A stretch of DNA of 64,000 bases, from assembly GCA_019423125.1 (NCBI GenBank), contig JAHZBZ010000009.1, positions 22,119-86,118 of the forward strand. The letters run 5' to 3'. A program made the position numbers and the translations under genes. Position 1 is the first letter of the stretch. Each line of letters opens with the position of its first letter. A model generated the notes under the pieces. The model saw nothing but the letters and a program-made list of their open reading frames with translations, had not been told where the DNA came from and did no database searches. Shown in pieces: positions 40,436 to 48,384 of the stretch. The DNA comes from Bacillota bacterium. Lineage in GTDB: Bacteria > Bacillota > Clostridia > Christensenellales > Borkfalkiaceae.

Positions 40436-40464
40436 AGTATAACACGCCGAGCTATACCTGTCAA
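40436..40464 (-). promoter_or_regulatory. Promoter of the LysR gene
   Basis: Minus strand TTGACA (40459-40464), 17 bp, TATACT (40436-40441). Confidence 0.8.
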
Positions 40465-40479
40465 GCATGGCGCGGTATA
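40453..40479. promoter_or_regulatory. Dyad between divergent promoters, candidate LysR site
   Basis: TATACC (40453-40458) and GGTATA (40474-40479) form an inverted repeat with a 15-bp spacer. It covers the -35 of the LysR gene and lies just upstream of the opposite promoter. Confidence 0.45.
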
Positions 40480-40491
40480 AAATATAAGTAT

Positions 40492-40520
40492 TTGACATAC
40501 ACAGGCGCGCGTGTTACAAT
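40492..40520 (+). promoter_or_regulatory. Promoter of the acetyltransferase-flavoprotein operon
   Basis: TTGACA (40492-40497), 17 bp, TACAAT (40515-40520). Confidence 0.8.
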
Positions 40521-40561
40521 GGGAGCGCAAAGTGTCCCGGACGGGCACGAAGGAGGACAGC

Positions 40562-41140
40562 ATGGACGAGCGGGAGTTTTTGGGAGCGATGGCGCGCGGC
40601 GGGCGCGTGGAAGGGGGGAGCGCGGCACACGAGCGCATGCACGCGCTGAGCGCGCGGGCGCGGCGCATCCTGAGCGCGCTCAACCGCGGCGGGAGCGCAA
40701 AGCGCACCGCGCGGCTGTTCTTCCGCATGACGGGGCAGAAGCCCCCGCGCGCGTTCACGCTGTTCCCGCCCTTTTACAGCGACTGCGGCATCAACATCCG
40801 CGTCGGCGAGGGGGTGTTCATCAACGAGGGGTGCTGTTTTCAGGACCAGGGCGGCATCGTCATCGGCGACGGGGTGCTGATCGGGCAGCAGGTGGTGATC
40901 GCGACGCTCAATCACGACCTCGACCCCGCGCGCCGCGCGGACATGTTCCCGCGCCCCGTACGGATCGGCGACCGCGCGTGGATCGGCGCGCACGCAACCA
41001 TCCTGCCCGGCGTGTGCATCGGCGCGGGCGCGGTCGTCGCGGCAGGGGCGGTCGTCACGCGCGACGTGCCCGAAAACACCGTGGTCGCGGGGGTGCCCGC
41101 GCGCACGATCAGAAAAATCACGGAGGAGAAAGAGAGATGA
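40562..41140 (+). CDS. Left-handed beta-helix O-acetyltransferase (Maa/NodL-like)
   Basis: 192 residues. A helical N-terminus of about 60 residues leads to FPPFYSDCGINIRVGEGVFI, then hexapeptide repeats and VIATLNHDLDPARR, in which the His is the expected catalytic residue. The RIGDRAWIGAHATILPGV end matches the maltose/galactoside/sugar acetyltransferase group. It transfers acetyl from acetyl-CoA to a sugar hydroxyl; the substrate is unknown. GAAGGAGG precedes ATG 40562. Its stop overlaps the next start (ATGA). Confidence 0.9.
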   Translation: MDEREFLGAMARGGRVEGGSAAHERMHALSARARRILSALNRGGSAKRTARLFFRMTGQKPPRAFTLFPPFYSDCGINIRVGEGVFINEGCCFQDQGGIVIGDGVLIGQQVVIATLNHDLDPARRADMFPRPVRIGDRAWIGAHATILPGVCIGAGAVVAAGAVVTRDVPENTVVAGVPARTIRKITEEKER

Positions 41141-41676
41141 AAAAGAAAGTGATCGTCGTCACGTCGAGTTCGAGGAAAAACGCCAATTCGGGCATCCTCG
41201 CGGAGCAGTTCGCGCGCGGCGCGGAAGAGGCGGGGCACGAGGTCGTGCGCATCGATCTGAGCGGGATGGAGCTCTTGTTCTGCACGGGCTGTCTTGCCTG
41301 CCAGCAGGGCGCGCCCTGTCCGCTGAAAGACGGCGTCGCGCCGCTGTTGGAGCAGATCGCGGCGGCGGACGTGCTGGCTTTTGCGACGCCCGTGTATTAT
41401 TACAGCGTGAGCGGGCGGCTCAAGACCTTTCTCGACCGCCTCAATCCGCTTTTCGGGCGCGAGGTGCGCTTTCGCGACGTCTACCTTCTGACGGCGTCTG
41501 CGGAGGACACGGACGAGGCGTCGGACGGCGCCGCGGTCTGCGTGGAGGGCTGGGTATCCTGTTTCGAGGGGGTGCGCCTCGCGGGCGTTGTGCGCGGCAG
41601 GGGCGCCGAGCACCCGGGCGACATCCTGAAAACGTCTTTGCCCGCCGCCGCGTATGCGGCAGGCGCGCGCGTCTGA
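41137..41676 (+). CDS. Flavodoxin-fold NAD(P)H-dependent oxidoreductase
   Basis: 179 residues. An FMN-binding phosphate loop (VTSSSRKNANSGILAEQF), then CTGCLACQQGAPCPLKD, and a second FMN loop FATPVYYYSVSGRLKTFLDRL. This matches the NADPH-dependent FMN reductase/iron-sulfur flavoprotein-like group. The CxxC segment might hold a cluster or be redox active, as in related proteins. It overlaps the acetyltransferase by 4 bp and is the likely end of a LysR-controlled operon. Confidence 0.88.
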   Translation: MKKKVIVVTSSSRKNANSGILAEQFARGAEEAGHEVVRIDLSGMELLFCTGCLACQQGAPCPLKDGVAPLLEQIAAADVLAFATPVYYYSVSGRLKTFLDRLNPLFGREVRFRDVYLLTASAEDTDEASDGAAVCVEGWVSCFEGVRLAGVVRGRGAEHPGDILKTSLPAAAYAAGARV

Positions 41677-41687
41677 AAGAAAAAAGA

Positions 41688-41721
41688 GGGGGCGGCGCCG
41701 CAGAAATGCGGCGCCGCCCCC
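41688..41721. terminator. Bidirectional terminator between convergent genes
   Basis: A 15-bp stem (41688-41702 with 41707-41721) with loop GAAA. An A-rich tract before it gives a T run on the minus strand, suited to nrdG. Confidence 0.8.
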
Positions 41722-41788
41722 TTGCGTATATCATGAAAAAATTTGCGCGCGTGCGCTTTTGCGGGGATACGTATCCCGTCTTTTGCGC

Positions 41789-42475
41789 TCAGTTCTCGCC
41801 GCGGATGCGGGTCGCGGGGATGTAGGGCAGGAGCAGGTTTTTGAAGGTGCGCAGCTGTTCGTCGGTGAGCGGGTGCAGTCCCCTGCGCAGGACGGTGTCG
41901 CCGTCGCGGAAGTTCTGCAAAAAGTACGCCTTTGCGCCGCGCAGTCTGCGCCCGATCTCGAGCATGTCCTCGGCGGAGTGCAGTTCCTGTGCGACCGTGG
42001 TGCGGAATTCGTAGGGCAGGGAGCCGCCGAGCAGGAAGTCGGCGCTCTCCTCGATTTTTGCGACGTCGACGTCCGCGCCCGCGACTTTTTTGTAGCGGGA
42101 GAAGGCGGTCTTTATGTCCATGGCGACGCAGTCGACGAGCCCGTCCGCGACGAGCGCTTTGAGCCGCGCGGGGAAGCTGCCGTTTGTGTCCAGCTTGACG
42201 GAAAAGCCCAGCTCTTTGATGCGCGAGAGCAGGGGGCGGACGTCTGAGAGCAGCGGTTCGCCGCCCGTCACGCACACGCCGTCCAGGATGCCTTGGCGGC
42301 GGGAGAGGAAGGAAAAGAGCTCCTTTTCGGAGATGTCCTCGCCGCCCTTGCCGTCTAAAAGTTCGGTATTCTGGCAAAACGGGCAGCGGAAATTGCACCC
42401 TCCGAGAAAGAGGGTGCAGGCAACTTTTCCGGGATAATCGAGCAACGTCGTCTTTTGCAGACCGCAAATGCGCAT
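41789..42475 (-). CDS. nrdG: Anaerobic ribonucleotide reductase activating protein
   Basis: 228 residues. A radical-SAM enzyme that installs the glycyl radical on NrdD. The cluster motif is GGCNFRCPFCQN (CxxxCxxC), with GVCVTGGEPLL after it. The start is MRICGLQKTTLLDYPGKVAC at 42475 with GGAGG about 7 bp upstream; 8 extra upstream codons were rejected. It is about 3 kb from nrdD and separately transcribed, immediately downstream of the hairpin block at 42495-43106. Confidence 0.94.
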   Translation of the reverse strand: MRICGLQKTTLLDYPGKVACTLFLGGCNFRCPFCQNTELLDGKGGEDISEKELFSFLSRRQGILDGVCVTGGEPLLSDVRPLLSRIKELGFSVKLDTNGSFPARLKALVADGLVDCVAMDIKTAFSRYKKVAGADVDVAKIEESADFLLGGSLPYEFRTTVAQELHSAEDMLEIGRRLRGAKAYFLQNFRDGDTVLRRGLHPLTDEQLRTFKNLLLPYIPATRIRGEN

Positions 42476-42494
42476 GAGAAACCTCCAAAAAGAG

Positions 42495-42536
42495 TTCACG
42501 AATTTTCTTTTGAGCTGACAAAAGAAAATTCCGTGA
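42495..42536 (+). repeat. Terminal inverted repeat, left; itself a hairpin
   Basis: 42 bp beginning TTCACGAATTTTCTTTTG. It folds into a 16-bp stem with one bulged C and loop AGCTGA. Its complement occurs at 42950-42991 with two differences, at 42500 and 42531, which pair with each other. Confidence 0.92.
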
Positions 42537-42949
42537 TTTTTAGGAAAACCCCTGCGTTCGCCGCATTTTGGCGGCTCTGCGCACGGAAAACAAACTTCGC
42601 GCGTTTCTCGTAAAAGAGATACTGCGAAACGCTTGATTTTTAGGGGACAACCGCCGCGCGCCTGCGGCTGACGGCGTTTTTCCCCTCTGCGAAAATGTTT
42701 AAGGGCTCCCTTATTATCATAATTTTCGCATTCACCTCTTTCGGTGCGCCGCGCCCGCGGCGTAAGGGGAAAAAGTCAAAAGTGTGATTTTGACTTTTTC
42801 GTTCTTTTAATAAAAACCTGCAAAAACGGAAATCGCAATTTTCGTTTTTGCACTCAATTTGCGCGTATGCGCCTCAGCGGGTGAATGCGCGCGATTCTGA
42901 CAAGGGTGTGCCCTTATTTTATCGCGCGCAGAGGGCAGGGCCCTCTTCC

Positions 42950-42991
42950 TCACGAAATTTTCTTTTGTCAGCTCAAAAGAAAATTTGTGAA
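42950..42991 (-). repeat. Terminal inverted repeat, right; itself a hairpin
   Basis: 40 of 42 positions match the complement of 42495-42536. It folds the same way, with loop TCAGCT. The G-C pair of the left copy is an A-T pair here (42955 with 42986). Confidence 0.92.
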
Positions 42992-43004
42992 CTTATCGCC
43001 GCAG

Positions 43005-43056
43005 AGAGAAAACAGGCGGTCAGCCCGCAGAGCGGGCGTGCCCGCGGGTTTTCTCT
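43005..43056. repeat. Compound hairpin next to the palindromic element
   Basis: Outer stem AGAGAAAAC/GTTTTCTCT (9 bp) enclosing GCCCGC-AGA-GCGGGC (43023-43037). Confidence 0.7.
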
Positions 43057-43065
43057 GAAACTCAA

Positions 43066-43097
43066 GCGAATCGCAGCATCTCTTTTGCGAGATTCGC
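43066..43097. repeat. Hairpin between hppA stop and the compound hairpin
   Basis: Stem GCGAATC/GATTCGC, extended inside by GCA/TGC. It lies 9 bp beyond the hppA stop and has no T run, so it is not a standard terminator. Confidence 0.6.
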
Positions 43098-43106
43098 GCG
43101 AAGCTC

Positions 43107-45197
43107 TTAAAGTATCCCAATCGTCAATATGACCTGCGCGAAGACGATCGCGACGACGGAGATCAGCTTGATCAGGATGTTGATGGACGGGCCCGATGTG
43201 TCTTTGAACGGGTCGCCGACGGTGTCGCCGATGACGGCGGCTTTGTGCGCGTCGCTTCCCTTTCCGCCGAAGTGTCCGTCCTCGACGTATTTTTTCGCGT
43301 TGTCCCACGCGCCGCCGCTGTTGGACATGAACACGGCGAGCAAAAATCCCGTCACCGAAGAGCCGAGCAGCAGTCCCATCACCCCGTTCGCGCCGAGCAG
43401 GAACCCGACGGCGATGGGGGAGAGCACCGCGATGACGGCGGGCAGGATCATCTGTTTCTGCGCCGAGCGGGTGCAGATGTCCACGCACCTGCGGTAATCG
43501 GGTTCGCCCGTGCCGTCCAGGATGCCCGCGTTTTCCGCGAATTGCCTGCGCACCTCGAGCACGACGCGTTGCGCGCTCTTTCCGACGGCGGACATGGTCA
43601 GCGCCGAGAAGAGGAAGGGCAGCATCGCGCCGATGAACACGCCGATCAGCACGACGGGATTGGTGATCTCGAGCGAGAAGGTGAAGTCCAGTCCGTTCTC
43701 CTTGACCAGGTTGTTGACCTGTACATAAAAGGAAGAGAGCAGTGCGAGCGCGGTGAGCATCGCCGAGCCGATGGCAAAGCCCTTGCCCGTCGCGGCGGTG
43801 GTGTTGCCCAGCGAATCGAGCGCGTCGGTGCGGCGGCGGACTTCTTCGTCCATGCCCGCCATCTGCGCGATGCCGCCCGCGTTGTCTGCGACGGGCCCGT
43901 AGGCGTCGGTGGACAGCGTGATGCCGAGTGTGGAGAGCATCCCGACGGCGGCGATCCCGATGCCGAACATGCCCATTTCATCCCCGCCCATCACGAAATA
44001 AGACCCGAGCACCGCCGCGGCGATGAGCAGGACGGGCACGAGCGTGGAGAGCATCCCCAGCGCGGTGCCGTTGATGATGACGGGCCCCGCGCCGCTCTGC
44101 GACCCCTCCGCGAGCTTTTGGGTCGGGCGGTAGGACGCGCTCGTGAAAAACTCGGTGAAGAACCCGATCAAAACGCCCGCGGCGAGCCCGATGAGTACGG
44201 GCACGATGACGAGGATGTACTCGCGCGCGACCAGGGCGAGGAACACCGCCGAGAGCGCGGCGGTCGCCGCCGCGGCGAACCAGGTCCCCGTGCGCAGCGC
44301 GCGCAGCAGGTTTTTCTGCGACGCCTCTTCCTTGGTGCGCACGAAGAAGGTGCCGATCACCGAGCACAGCACGCCGATCGCGGCAATGCCGAGCGGGATG
44401 AGCGCGCCGTAAAAATCCAGCCCCGCGGCGACGCCGAGCGCCATCGCCGAGAGCAGGGAACCGACATAAGATTCGTACAGGTCCGCGCCCATTCCCGCGA
44501 CGTCGCCGACGTTGTCGCCGACGTTGTCCGCGATGACGGCGGGGTTGCGCGGGTCGTCCTCGGGGATGTTCTTCTCCACCTTTCCGACGAGATCGGCGCC
44601 GACGTCCGCGGCCTTGGTGAAGATGCCCCCGCCCACGCGCGCGAACAGCGCCATGCTCGAGGCGCCCATGCCGAAGGTGATCATGTGCGTCGCGATGAAC
44701 TCCGCCTGCGTGAGCGCGGTGTCGAACACGCCGTAAAACCCTTTAAGCACGAAATACCAGATGGAGAGATCGCAAAGCCCCAGCCCGACGACGACAAGTC
44801 CCATGACCGAGCCCGCAGAGAAAGCGGCGCGCAGGCCCTTGTTGAGGCTGTCTTTTGCGGCGGTCGCGGTGCGCGCGTTGGCGGCGGTCGCGATCTTCAT
44901 GCCGAGGAAGCCCGAAAGTCCCGAGAACAGCCCGCCCGTCAGGAAGGCGAAGGGCATGAACGGCCCGACGAACCCGACGAGCGCGAGGATGCCGAGCACG
45001 GCGAACACGCACCCGAAAAAGACAGCCACGACGAGATACTGTCTCTTGAGAAAAGCGTTCGCGCCCTTGCGGATAATGGCGGCAATGCCGCGCGTCCCCT
45101 CGCTTTCGGGCATCTTCAGCACCCGCCTTGCAAAGACAAGCGCGAACGCGAGCGCGAGGATCGCCGCACAGGGCGCGATCAGGATCGCATATTGCAT
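43107..45197 (-). CDS. hppA: Membrane-bound, K+-stimulated pyrophosphatase (Na+ or H+ pumping)
   Basis: 696 residues, about 16 transmembrane helices. It splits pyrophosphate to pump Na+ and/or H+. Signature segments are [36 protein letters not shown], and the late [21 protein letters not shown] motif (here [16 protein letters not shown]). [11 protein letters not shown] has Ala rather than Lys at the position linked to K+ independence, so K+-dependent is expected. The frame is open for 114 codons upstream; the true start MQYAILI at 45197 has AAAGGGGG before it. It runs alone, divergent from the acetyltransferase gene. Confidence 0.96.
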   Translation of the reverse strand: MQYAILIAPCAAILALAFALVFARRVLKMPESEGTRGIAAIIRKGANAFLKRQYLVVAVFFGCVFAVLGILALVGFVGPFMPFAFLTGGLFSGLSGFLGMKIATAANARTATAAKDSLNKGLRAAFSAGSVMGLVVVGLGLCDLSIWYFVLKGFYGVFDTALTQAEFIATHMITFGMGASSMALFARVGGGIFTKAADVGADLVGKVEKNIPEDDPRNPAVIADNVGDNVGDVAGMGADLYESYVGSLLSAMALGVAAGLDFYGALIPLGIAAIGVLCSVIGTFFVRTKEEASQKNLLRALRTGTWFAAAATAALSAVFLALVAREYILVIVPVLIGLAAGVLIGFFTEFFTSASYRPTQKLAEGSQSGAGPVIINGTALGMLSTLVPVLLIAAAVLGSYFVMGGDEMGMFGIGIAAVGMLSTLGITLSTDAYGPVADNAGGIAQMAGMDEEVRRRTDALDSLGNTTAATGKGFAIGSAMLTALALLSSFYVQVNNLVKENGLDFTFSLEITNPVVLIGVFIGAMLPFLFSALTMSAVGKSAQRVVLEVRRQFAENAGILDGTGEPDYRRCVDICTRSAQKQMILPAVIAVLSPIAVGFLLGANGVMGLLLGSSVTGFLLAVFMSNSGGAWDNAKKYVEDGHFGGKGSDAHKAAVIGDTVGDPFKDTSGPSINILIKLISVVAIVFAQVILTIGIL

Positions 45198-45245
45198 TTT
45201 GTTCCCCCTTTCAAAAAGCCCGCCCGAAGAGCGCGCTTTTTTTCT

Positions 45246-45274
45246 ATGATACCACGAAATGCGCCTTCGGTCAA
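45246..45274 (-). promoter_or_regulatory. Promoter of hppA
   Basis: Minus strand TTGACC (45269-45274), 17 bp, TATCAT (45246-45251). Confidence 0.7.
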
Positions 45275-45322
45275 GGGATGTGCGAAAGTTTTGCGCGTTC
45301 TTTTTTCGGGCGATTCCGGGGC

Positions 45323-45373
45323 AAAACAGATACAAAACAGATACAAAACAGATATAAAACAGATAAAAAACAG
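45323..45373. repeat. 11-bp direct repeats with phased A tracts
   Basis: AAAACAGATAC repeats with the C of ACAG at 45327, 45338, 45349, 45360 and 45371, exactly 11 bp apart. A tracts in step with the helix bend DNA. It lies between two divergent promoters. Confidence 0.85.
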
Positions 45374-45402
45374 GCGCAAACACACATTTTGCGCGCTTTT
45401 CC

Positions 45403-45431
45403 TTGTAAAAAAGCGCACATTGTGTTATACT
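45403..45431 (+). promoter_or_regulatory. Promoter of the acetyltransferase fusion gene
   Basis: TTGTAA (45403-45408), 17 bp, TATACT (45426-45431), preceded by TGT (extended -10). Confidence 0.75.
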
Positions 45432-45465
45432 CTCCTGTAAACGGATCAAAGACCGAGAGGAAATT

Positions 45466-46884
45466 ATGCGATTTGAGCGATTGGACCGCGCGGCTCTGCC
45501 CGCGCTTTTGCCCTTTTTCCGCGCGCAGACGGCGCGCATGTCTAACTATTCGGCGGGCGTCTTTTTCATGTGGGCGCGCTATATGGACACCCATTATGCG
45601 ATCGAGGAGGATTGCCTGCTCCTGCGCGACAAGTACGTCGGCAAGCATTACTTTTACTACCCGCTCTCGCGCACGGGCGACGCGGAAGCGGAGCGCCGCG
45701 CGCTGGACGCGATCGAGCGGCATTGCCGCGAGACGGGCACCCGCCTGCACTTCACCTGCGTGCCGCGCGAGAAGGCGTCGGAGCTGTTTTTGCGCTACGG
45801 CGACGAACTGCACGTCTCCAACATCCGCAGGTGGCGGGATTACCTGTACGAGGCGGAGAGCTTTCGCGCCTATGCGGGCGGGCGGTACAGCGGCCAGCGC
45901 AACCACGTCAACAAATTCCGAAAAAACAACCCCGACTGGAGCTTTGCGCCGCTGTCCGAGGCCGACCTTGCCGACGTTGCGGCGTTTCTGGACGAGATCG
46001 AGGCGCAGCAGGCGGAGAAGGGCTCTTCGCTCGCCGACGAGGAGATGCGCGGCGTGCGCGACATCCTGCCCCGCCTCGGCGAGCTGGGCATGGTCTGCGG
46101 CGTGCTGCGCGCGGGCGGGCGCATCGTCGCGCTGTCCGCGGGCGAGGTGTGCGGCGACACGATGATCGTGCACATCGAAAAGGCGCTGCGCGGGGTGCAG
46201 GGCGCCTATCCCGCCGTCGCGCAGCAGTTTGCGCTCGCCTTCTGCGGCGGCGTGCGCTACATCAACCGCGAGGACGACGCGGGGGACGCAGGGCTTCGCA
46301 AGTCAAAACTGCAATACCTGCCCGTGCGGCTTCTGGACAAATACAACGTCGTCGCGCACCGCCCCATCGACGCGCTCTCGCACCTTCCCGAATGGCAGAC
46401 GCCCCGCCTCGTTTTGCGCGCGATCGCGGACGAGGACGCGCACGACTTTGCTCTGCTCGCGCGCGACGACGCGCTCAACCGCTATTGGGGCTACGACTGG
46501 CGGGTCAACGCGAAGACGGATTCTCCCGACGACATGTGGTTCCTCGAGGACGTGCGCAAGGATTTTGCGCGGAAGGAGGAGATCCCGCTCGGCGTGTACT
46601 TTGAGGGAAAACTCGTCGGCGAGGTGGTCCTGCACAACTTCGGCTACCGCGCGGAGGCGGAGATCGGCATGCGCATCCTGCCCGCGTGGCAGGGCAGGGG
46701 GTTTGCGCGCGAGGCGCTGATCGGTTTGGCGGAATACGGCTTCGTGCGGCTGGGGCTGGAGCGCATCGAGGCGAAGTGCTTTCGCGAGAACACCGTCTCC
46801 GCCTATACGCTCCGCGCGGCGGGCATGCGCCCCTGCGGCGAGGACGAGACCTATTTCTATTTTTATAAGACTGCGGCGATGTGA
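45466..46884 (+). CDS. DUF2156-GNAT acetyltransferase fusion
   Basis: 472 residues in two acyltransferase-fold parts. Residues 1-290 resemble DUF2156 (lysylphosphatidylglycerol synthetase C-terminal-like): RMSNYSAGVFFMWARYM, GRYSGQRNHVNKFRKNNPDW, FCGGVRYINREDDAGDAGLR, KLQYLPVRLLDKYNV. From about residue 305 a RimJ/RimL-type GNAT domain follows: TPRLVLRAIADEDAHDF, GVYFEGKLVGEVVLHNF, MRILPAWQGRGFAREAL. The first would transfer an acyl or aminoacyl group, the second would acetylate an amine; neither substrate is known. GAGAGGAAATT precedes the start. Confidence 0.9.
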   Translation: MRFERLDRAALPALLPFFRAQTARMSNYSAGVFFMWARYMDTHYAIEEDCLLLRDKYVGKHYFYYPLSRTGDAEAERRALDAIERHCRETGTRLHFTCVPREKASELFLRYGDELHVSNIRRWRDYLYEAESFRAYAGGRYSGQRNHVNKFRKNNPDWSFAPLSEADLADVAAFLDEIEAQQAEKGSSLADEEMRGVRDILPRLGELGMVCGVLRAGGRIVALSAGEVCGDTMIVHIEKALRGVQGAYPAVAQQFALAFCGGVRYINREDDAGDAGLRKSKLQYLPVRLLDKYNVVAHRPIDALSHLPEWQTPRLVLRAIADEDAHDFALLARDDALNRYWGYDWRVNAKTDSPDDMWFLEDVRKDFARKEEIPLGVYFEGKLVGEVVLHNFGYRAEAEIGMRILPAWQGRGFAREALIGLAEYGFVRLGLERIEAKCFRENTVSAYTLRAAGMRPCGEDETYFYFYKTAAM

Positions 46885-46898
46885 ACGCCGAAAAAACT

Positions 46899-46940
46899 GT
46901 GCGCGCCCGCGCGGAAAATTCCGCGCGGGCGCGCACTCTG
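46899..46940 (+). terminator. Terminator 1 after the fusion gene
   Basis: An 18-bp perfect stem (46899-46916 with 46919-46936) and a 2-nt loop. Confidence 0.75.
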
Positions 46941-46951
46941 TTTGCCCTTTT

Positions 46952-46996
46952 GCCGCCGCGGGGCGCTTTGAGCGCCCCGCGGCGGCGGTCTTTTGA
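46952..46996 (+). terminator. Terminator 2 after the fusion gene
   Basis: A 16-bp stem (46952-46967 with 46971-46986) and 3-nt loop, followed by GGTCTTTT. Confidence 0.7.
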
Positions 46997-47022
46997 GGAC
47001 GTGCGCCCGCGTTCGGGCGTTT

Positions 47023-47051
47023 TTGTGTAAAAATGCAGAGCGTGGTATAAA
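47023..47051 (+). promoter_or_regulatory. Possible spoIIR promoter
   Basis: TTGTGT (47023), 17 bp, TATAAA (47046) reads as sigma-A-like. The same bases also give GTGTA-14-GG, a weak match to sigma-F/G promoters that normally drive spoIIR. Which sigma factor acts cannot be decided. Confidence 0.4.
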
Positions 47052-47093
47052 TTCTTTCAGCGGCGGCAATACTTCGGGGGCGAGGAGGAAAGC

Positions 47094-47615
47094 ATGAAAA
47101 AAGCCTGCATAGTTTTTTGTTTGTTATTCATAATAATTTTGACGGCGGCGCTCGCGCTGCCGTCGGACGGCGGGTCGCAGTTTCTGCGCCTGCACGTCCG
47201 CGCAAATTCGGACGGCGCCGCCGACCAGGCGGTCAAGTACGCGGTGAAAGAGGCGGTGGTGGAATGCCTGCTGCCCGTCGCGGCCTCCTGCGAGAGCAAG
47301 GAAGAGGCGATGGCGGCGGTGGAGGCGTCGCTGGGCGCGATCGAGCGCGCGGCGGACGCGGTGCTCGCGGCGGAGGGTTTTTCCTACACTTCGCGCGCGG
47401 AGCTCAAGCGCGAGGAGTTCCCCACCCGCATATACGACGGCGTCACGCTGGAAGCGGGGGTGTACGACGCACTGATCGTCTCTCTCGGCACGGGCGCGGG
47501 CGCGAACTGGTGGTGCGTCGTCTATCCGCCGCTGTGTTTTGCGGGCGAGGGCACGGGCGACGTGCGCTACGCCTCCCGCATCGCGGAGATCATCCGAGAT
47601 TTCTTCGGCGGATAA
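47094..47615 (+). CDS. spoIIR: Stage II sporulation protein R
   Basis: 173 residues. A signal/anchor helix (about 3-22) is followed by FLRLHVRANSDGAADQAVKY and the family's KREEFPTRIYDGVTLEAGVYDAL, NWWCVVYPPLCF. SpoIIR is made in the forespore, exported, and triggers SpoIIGA to process pro-sigma-E in the mother cell. It is direct evidence for endospore formation. sleB follows 33 bp later. Confidence 0.95.
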   Translation: MKKACIVFCLLFIIILTAALALPSDGGSQFLRLHVRANSDGAADQAVKYAVKEAVVECLLPVAASCESKEEAMAAVEASLGAIERAADAVLAAEGFSYTSRAELKREEFPTRIYDGVTLEAGVYDALIVSLGTGAGANWWCVVYPPLCFAGEGTGDVRYASRIAEIIRDFFGG

Positions 47616-47648
47616 GCGGAAAAATTCAAACGGCAAAGAGGAGGAGAG

Positions 47649-48365
47649 ATGAAAAAGACACTTCGTGCGGGCGCTCTTGCGCTCGTGCTCGCGGCGGCGT
47701 TCGCAGGTTCCGCGCTCTACACCATGCATACGGCGGAGCGGGACACGGCGGTCATCGTCGCGCAGGCGGCGACGACGCTGCGCAAGGGAAGCAGCGGCGA
47801 AACGGTGCGCCGCATGCAGACAAAGCTCATCCGCTGGGGATACCTGAGCGGACAGGCAGACGGCATTTTCGGGAGCAAGACGGAACAGGCGGTGCGCCTC
47901 TTCCAGAGCAAGAACGGGCTTAAAGTCGACGGCGTCGCGGGGCCTGCGACCTTCAATGCGCTGGGCATGACGGAGGAGGCGGGGAGCTCGTCTTCGTCCT
48001 CGTCCTCGTCCACCGAGTCGGACACCTACCTTCTGGCGCGGTGCATCTACGGCGAGGCGCGCGGCGAGAGCTATACCGGCCAGGTCGCGGTGGGCGCGGT
48101 GGTGCTCAACCGCGTGGAGAGCGCGCAGTTCCCCAACACGATCGCGGGCGTCATCTACCAGCGCCACGCCTTCACGGCGGTCAGCGACGGGCAGATCAAC
48201 CTGACGCCCGACGAGACGGCGATCTCCGCCGCGCGCGACGCGCTCAACGGCTGGGACCCGACAGGCGGATGCCTGTATTACTACAACCCCGCGACTGCGA
48301 CCAGCGAATGGATCTTCAGCCGCGAGGTAGTCGTGACCATCGGCAGACACGTATTCGCGATCTGA
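47649..48365 (+). CDS. sleB: Spore cortex-lytic enzyme SleB
   Basis: 238 residues. A signal peptide (about 1-28) leads to a peptidoglycan-binding domain (TLRKGSSGETVRRMQTKL, DGIFGSKTEQAVRLFQ) and then a Ser run. The SleB/Hydrolase_2 lytic transglycosylase domain follows (LARCIYGEARGESYTGQVAV, GAVVLNRV, FTAVSDGQINL). It degrades cortex during germination. It is paired with ypeB, which starts 19 bp later. Confidence 0.96.
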   Translation: MKKTLRAGALALVLAAAFAGSALYTMHTAERDTAVIVAQAATTLRKGSSGETVRRMQTKLIRWGYLSGQADGIFGSKTEQAVRLFQSKNGLKVDGVAGPATFNALGMTEEAGSSSSSSSSSTESDTYLLARCIYGEARGESYTGQVAVGAVVLNRVESAQFPNTIAGVIYQRHAFTAVSDGQINLTPDETAISAARDALNGWDPTGGCLYYYNPATATSEWIFSREVVVTIGRHVFAI

Positions 48366-48384
48366 CGCGCGAGAGGAGGGAGAC

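Larger units (their letters stand above)
42495..42991. other. Noncoding palindromic element bounded by inverted repeats
   Basis: 497 bp with no credible gene. Successive hairpins include: 42496-42536; 42560-42575; 42601-42632; 42653-42668; 42688-42730 (9-bp outer stem TGCGAAAAT/ATTTTCGCA around AAGGG-CT-CCCTT); 42769-42800 (13 bp, loop GTGTGA); 42819-42852 (14 bp, one wobble); 42861-42872; 42886-42930 (10-bp TGCGCGCGAT/ATCGCGCGCA around AAGGG-TGTG-CCCTT); 42930-42946; and 42950-42990. The ends are near-identical inverted repeats. It sits 20 bp upstream of nrdG. It could be a large structured RNA, a palindromic mobile element or a regulatory leader. Confidence 0.75.

Noticed and set aside
42495..42991. 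Insertion sequence with transposase
   Set aside because: There is no transposase frame and no clear target-site duplication, so I do not call it an IS. A nonautonomous element remains possible.
43066..43097. Standard terminator of hppA
   Set aside because: There is a stem but no T run on the minus strand, so I list it only as a hairpin.
42848..43132. A short plus-strand frame within the hairpin block
   Set aside because: It crosses four hairpins and the hppA stop, and has no domain or ribosome site.
45323..45373. Possible CRISPR or origin iterons
   Set aside because: The 11-bp unit is too short for CRISPR, and there is no replication gene adjacent. Phased A tracts explain it better.
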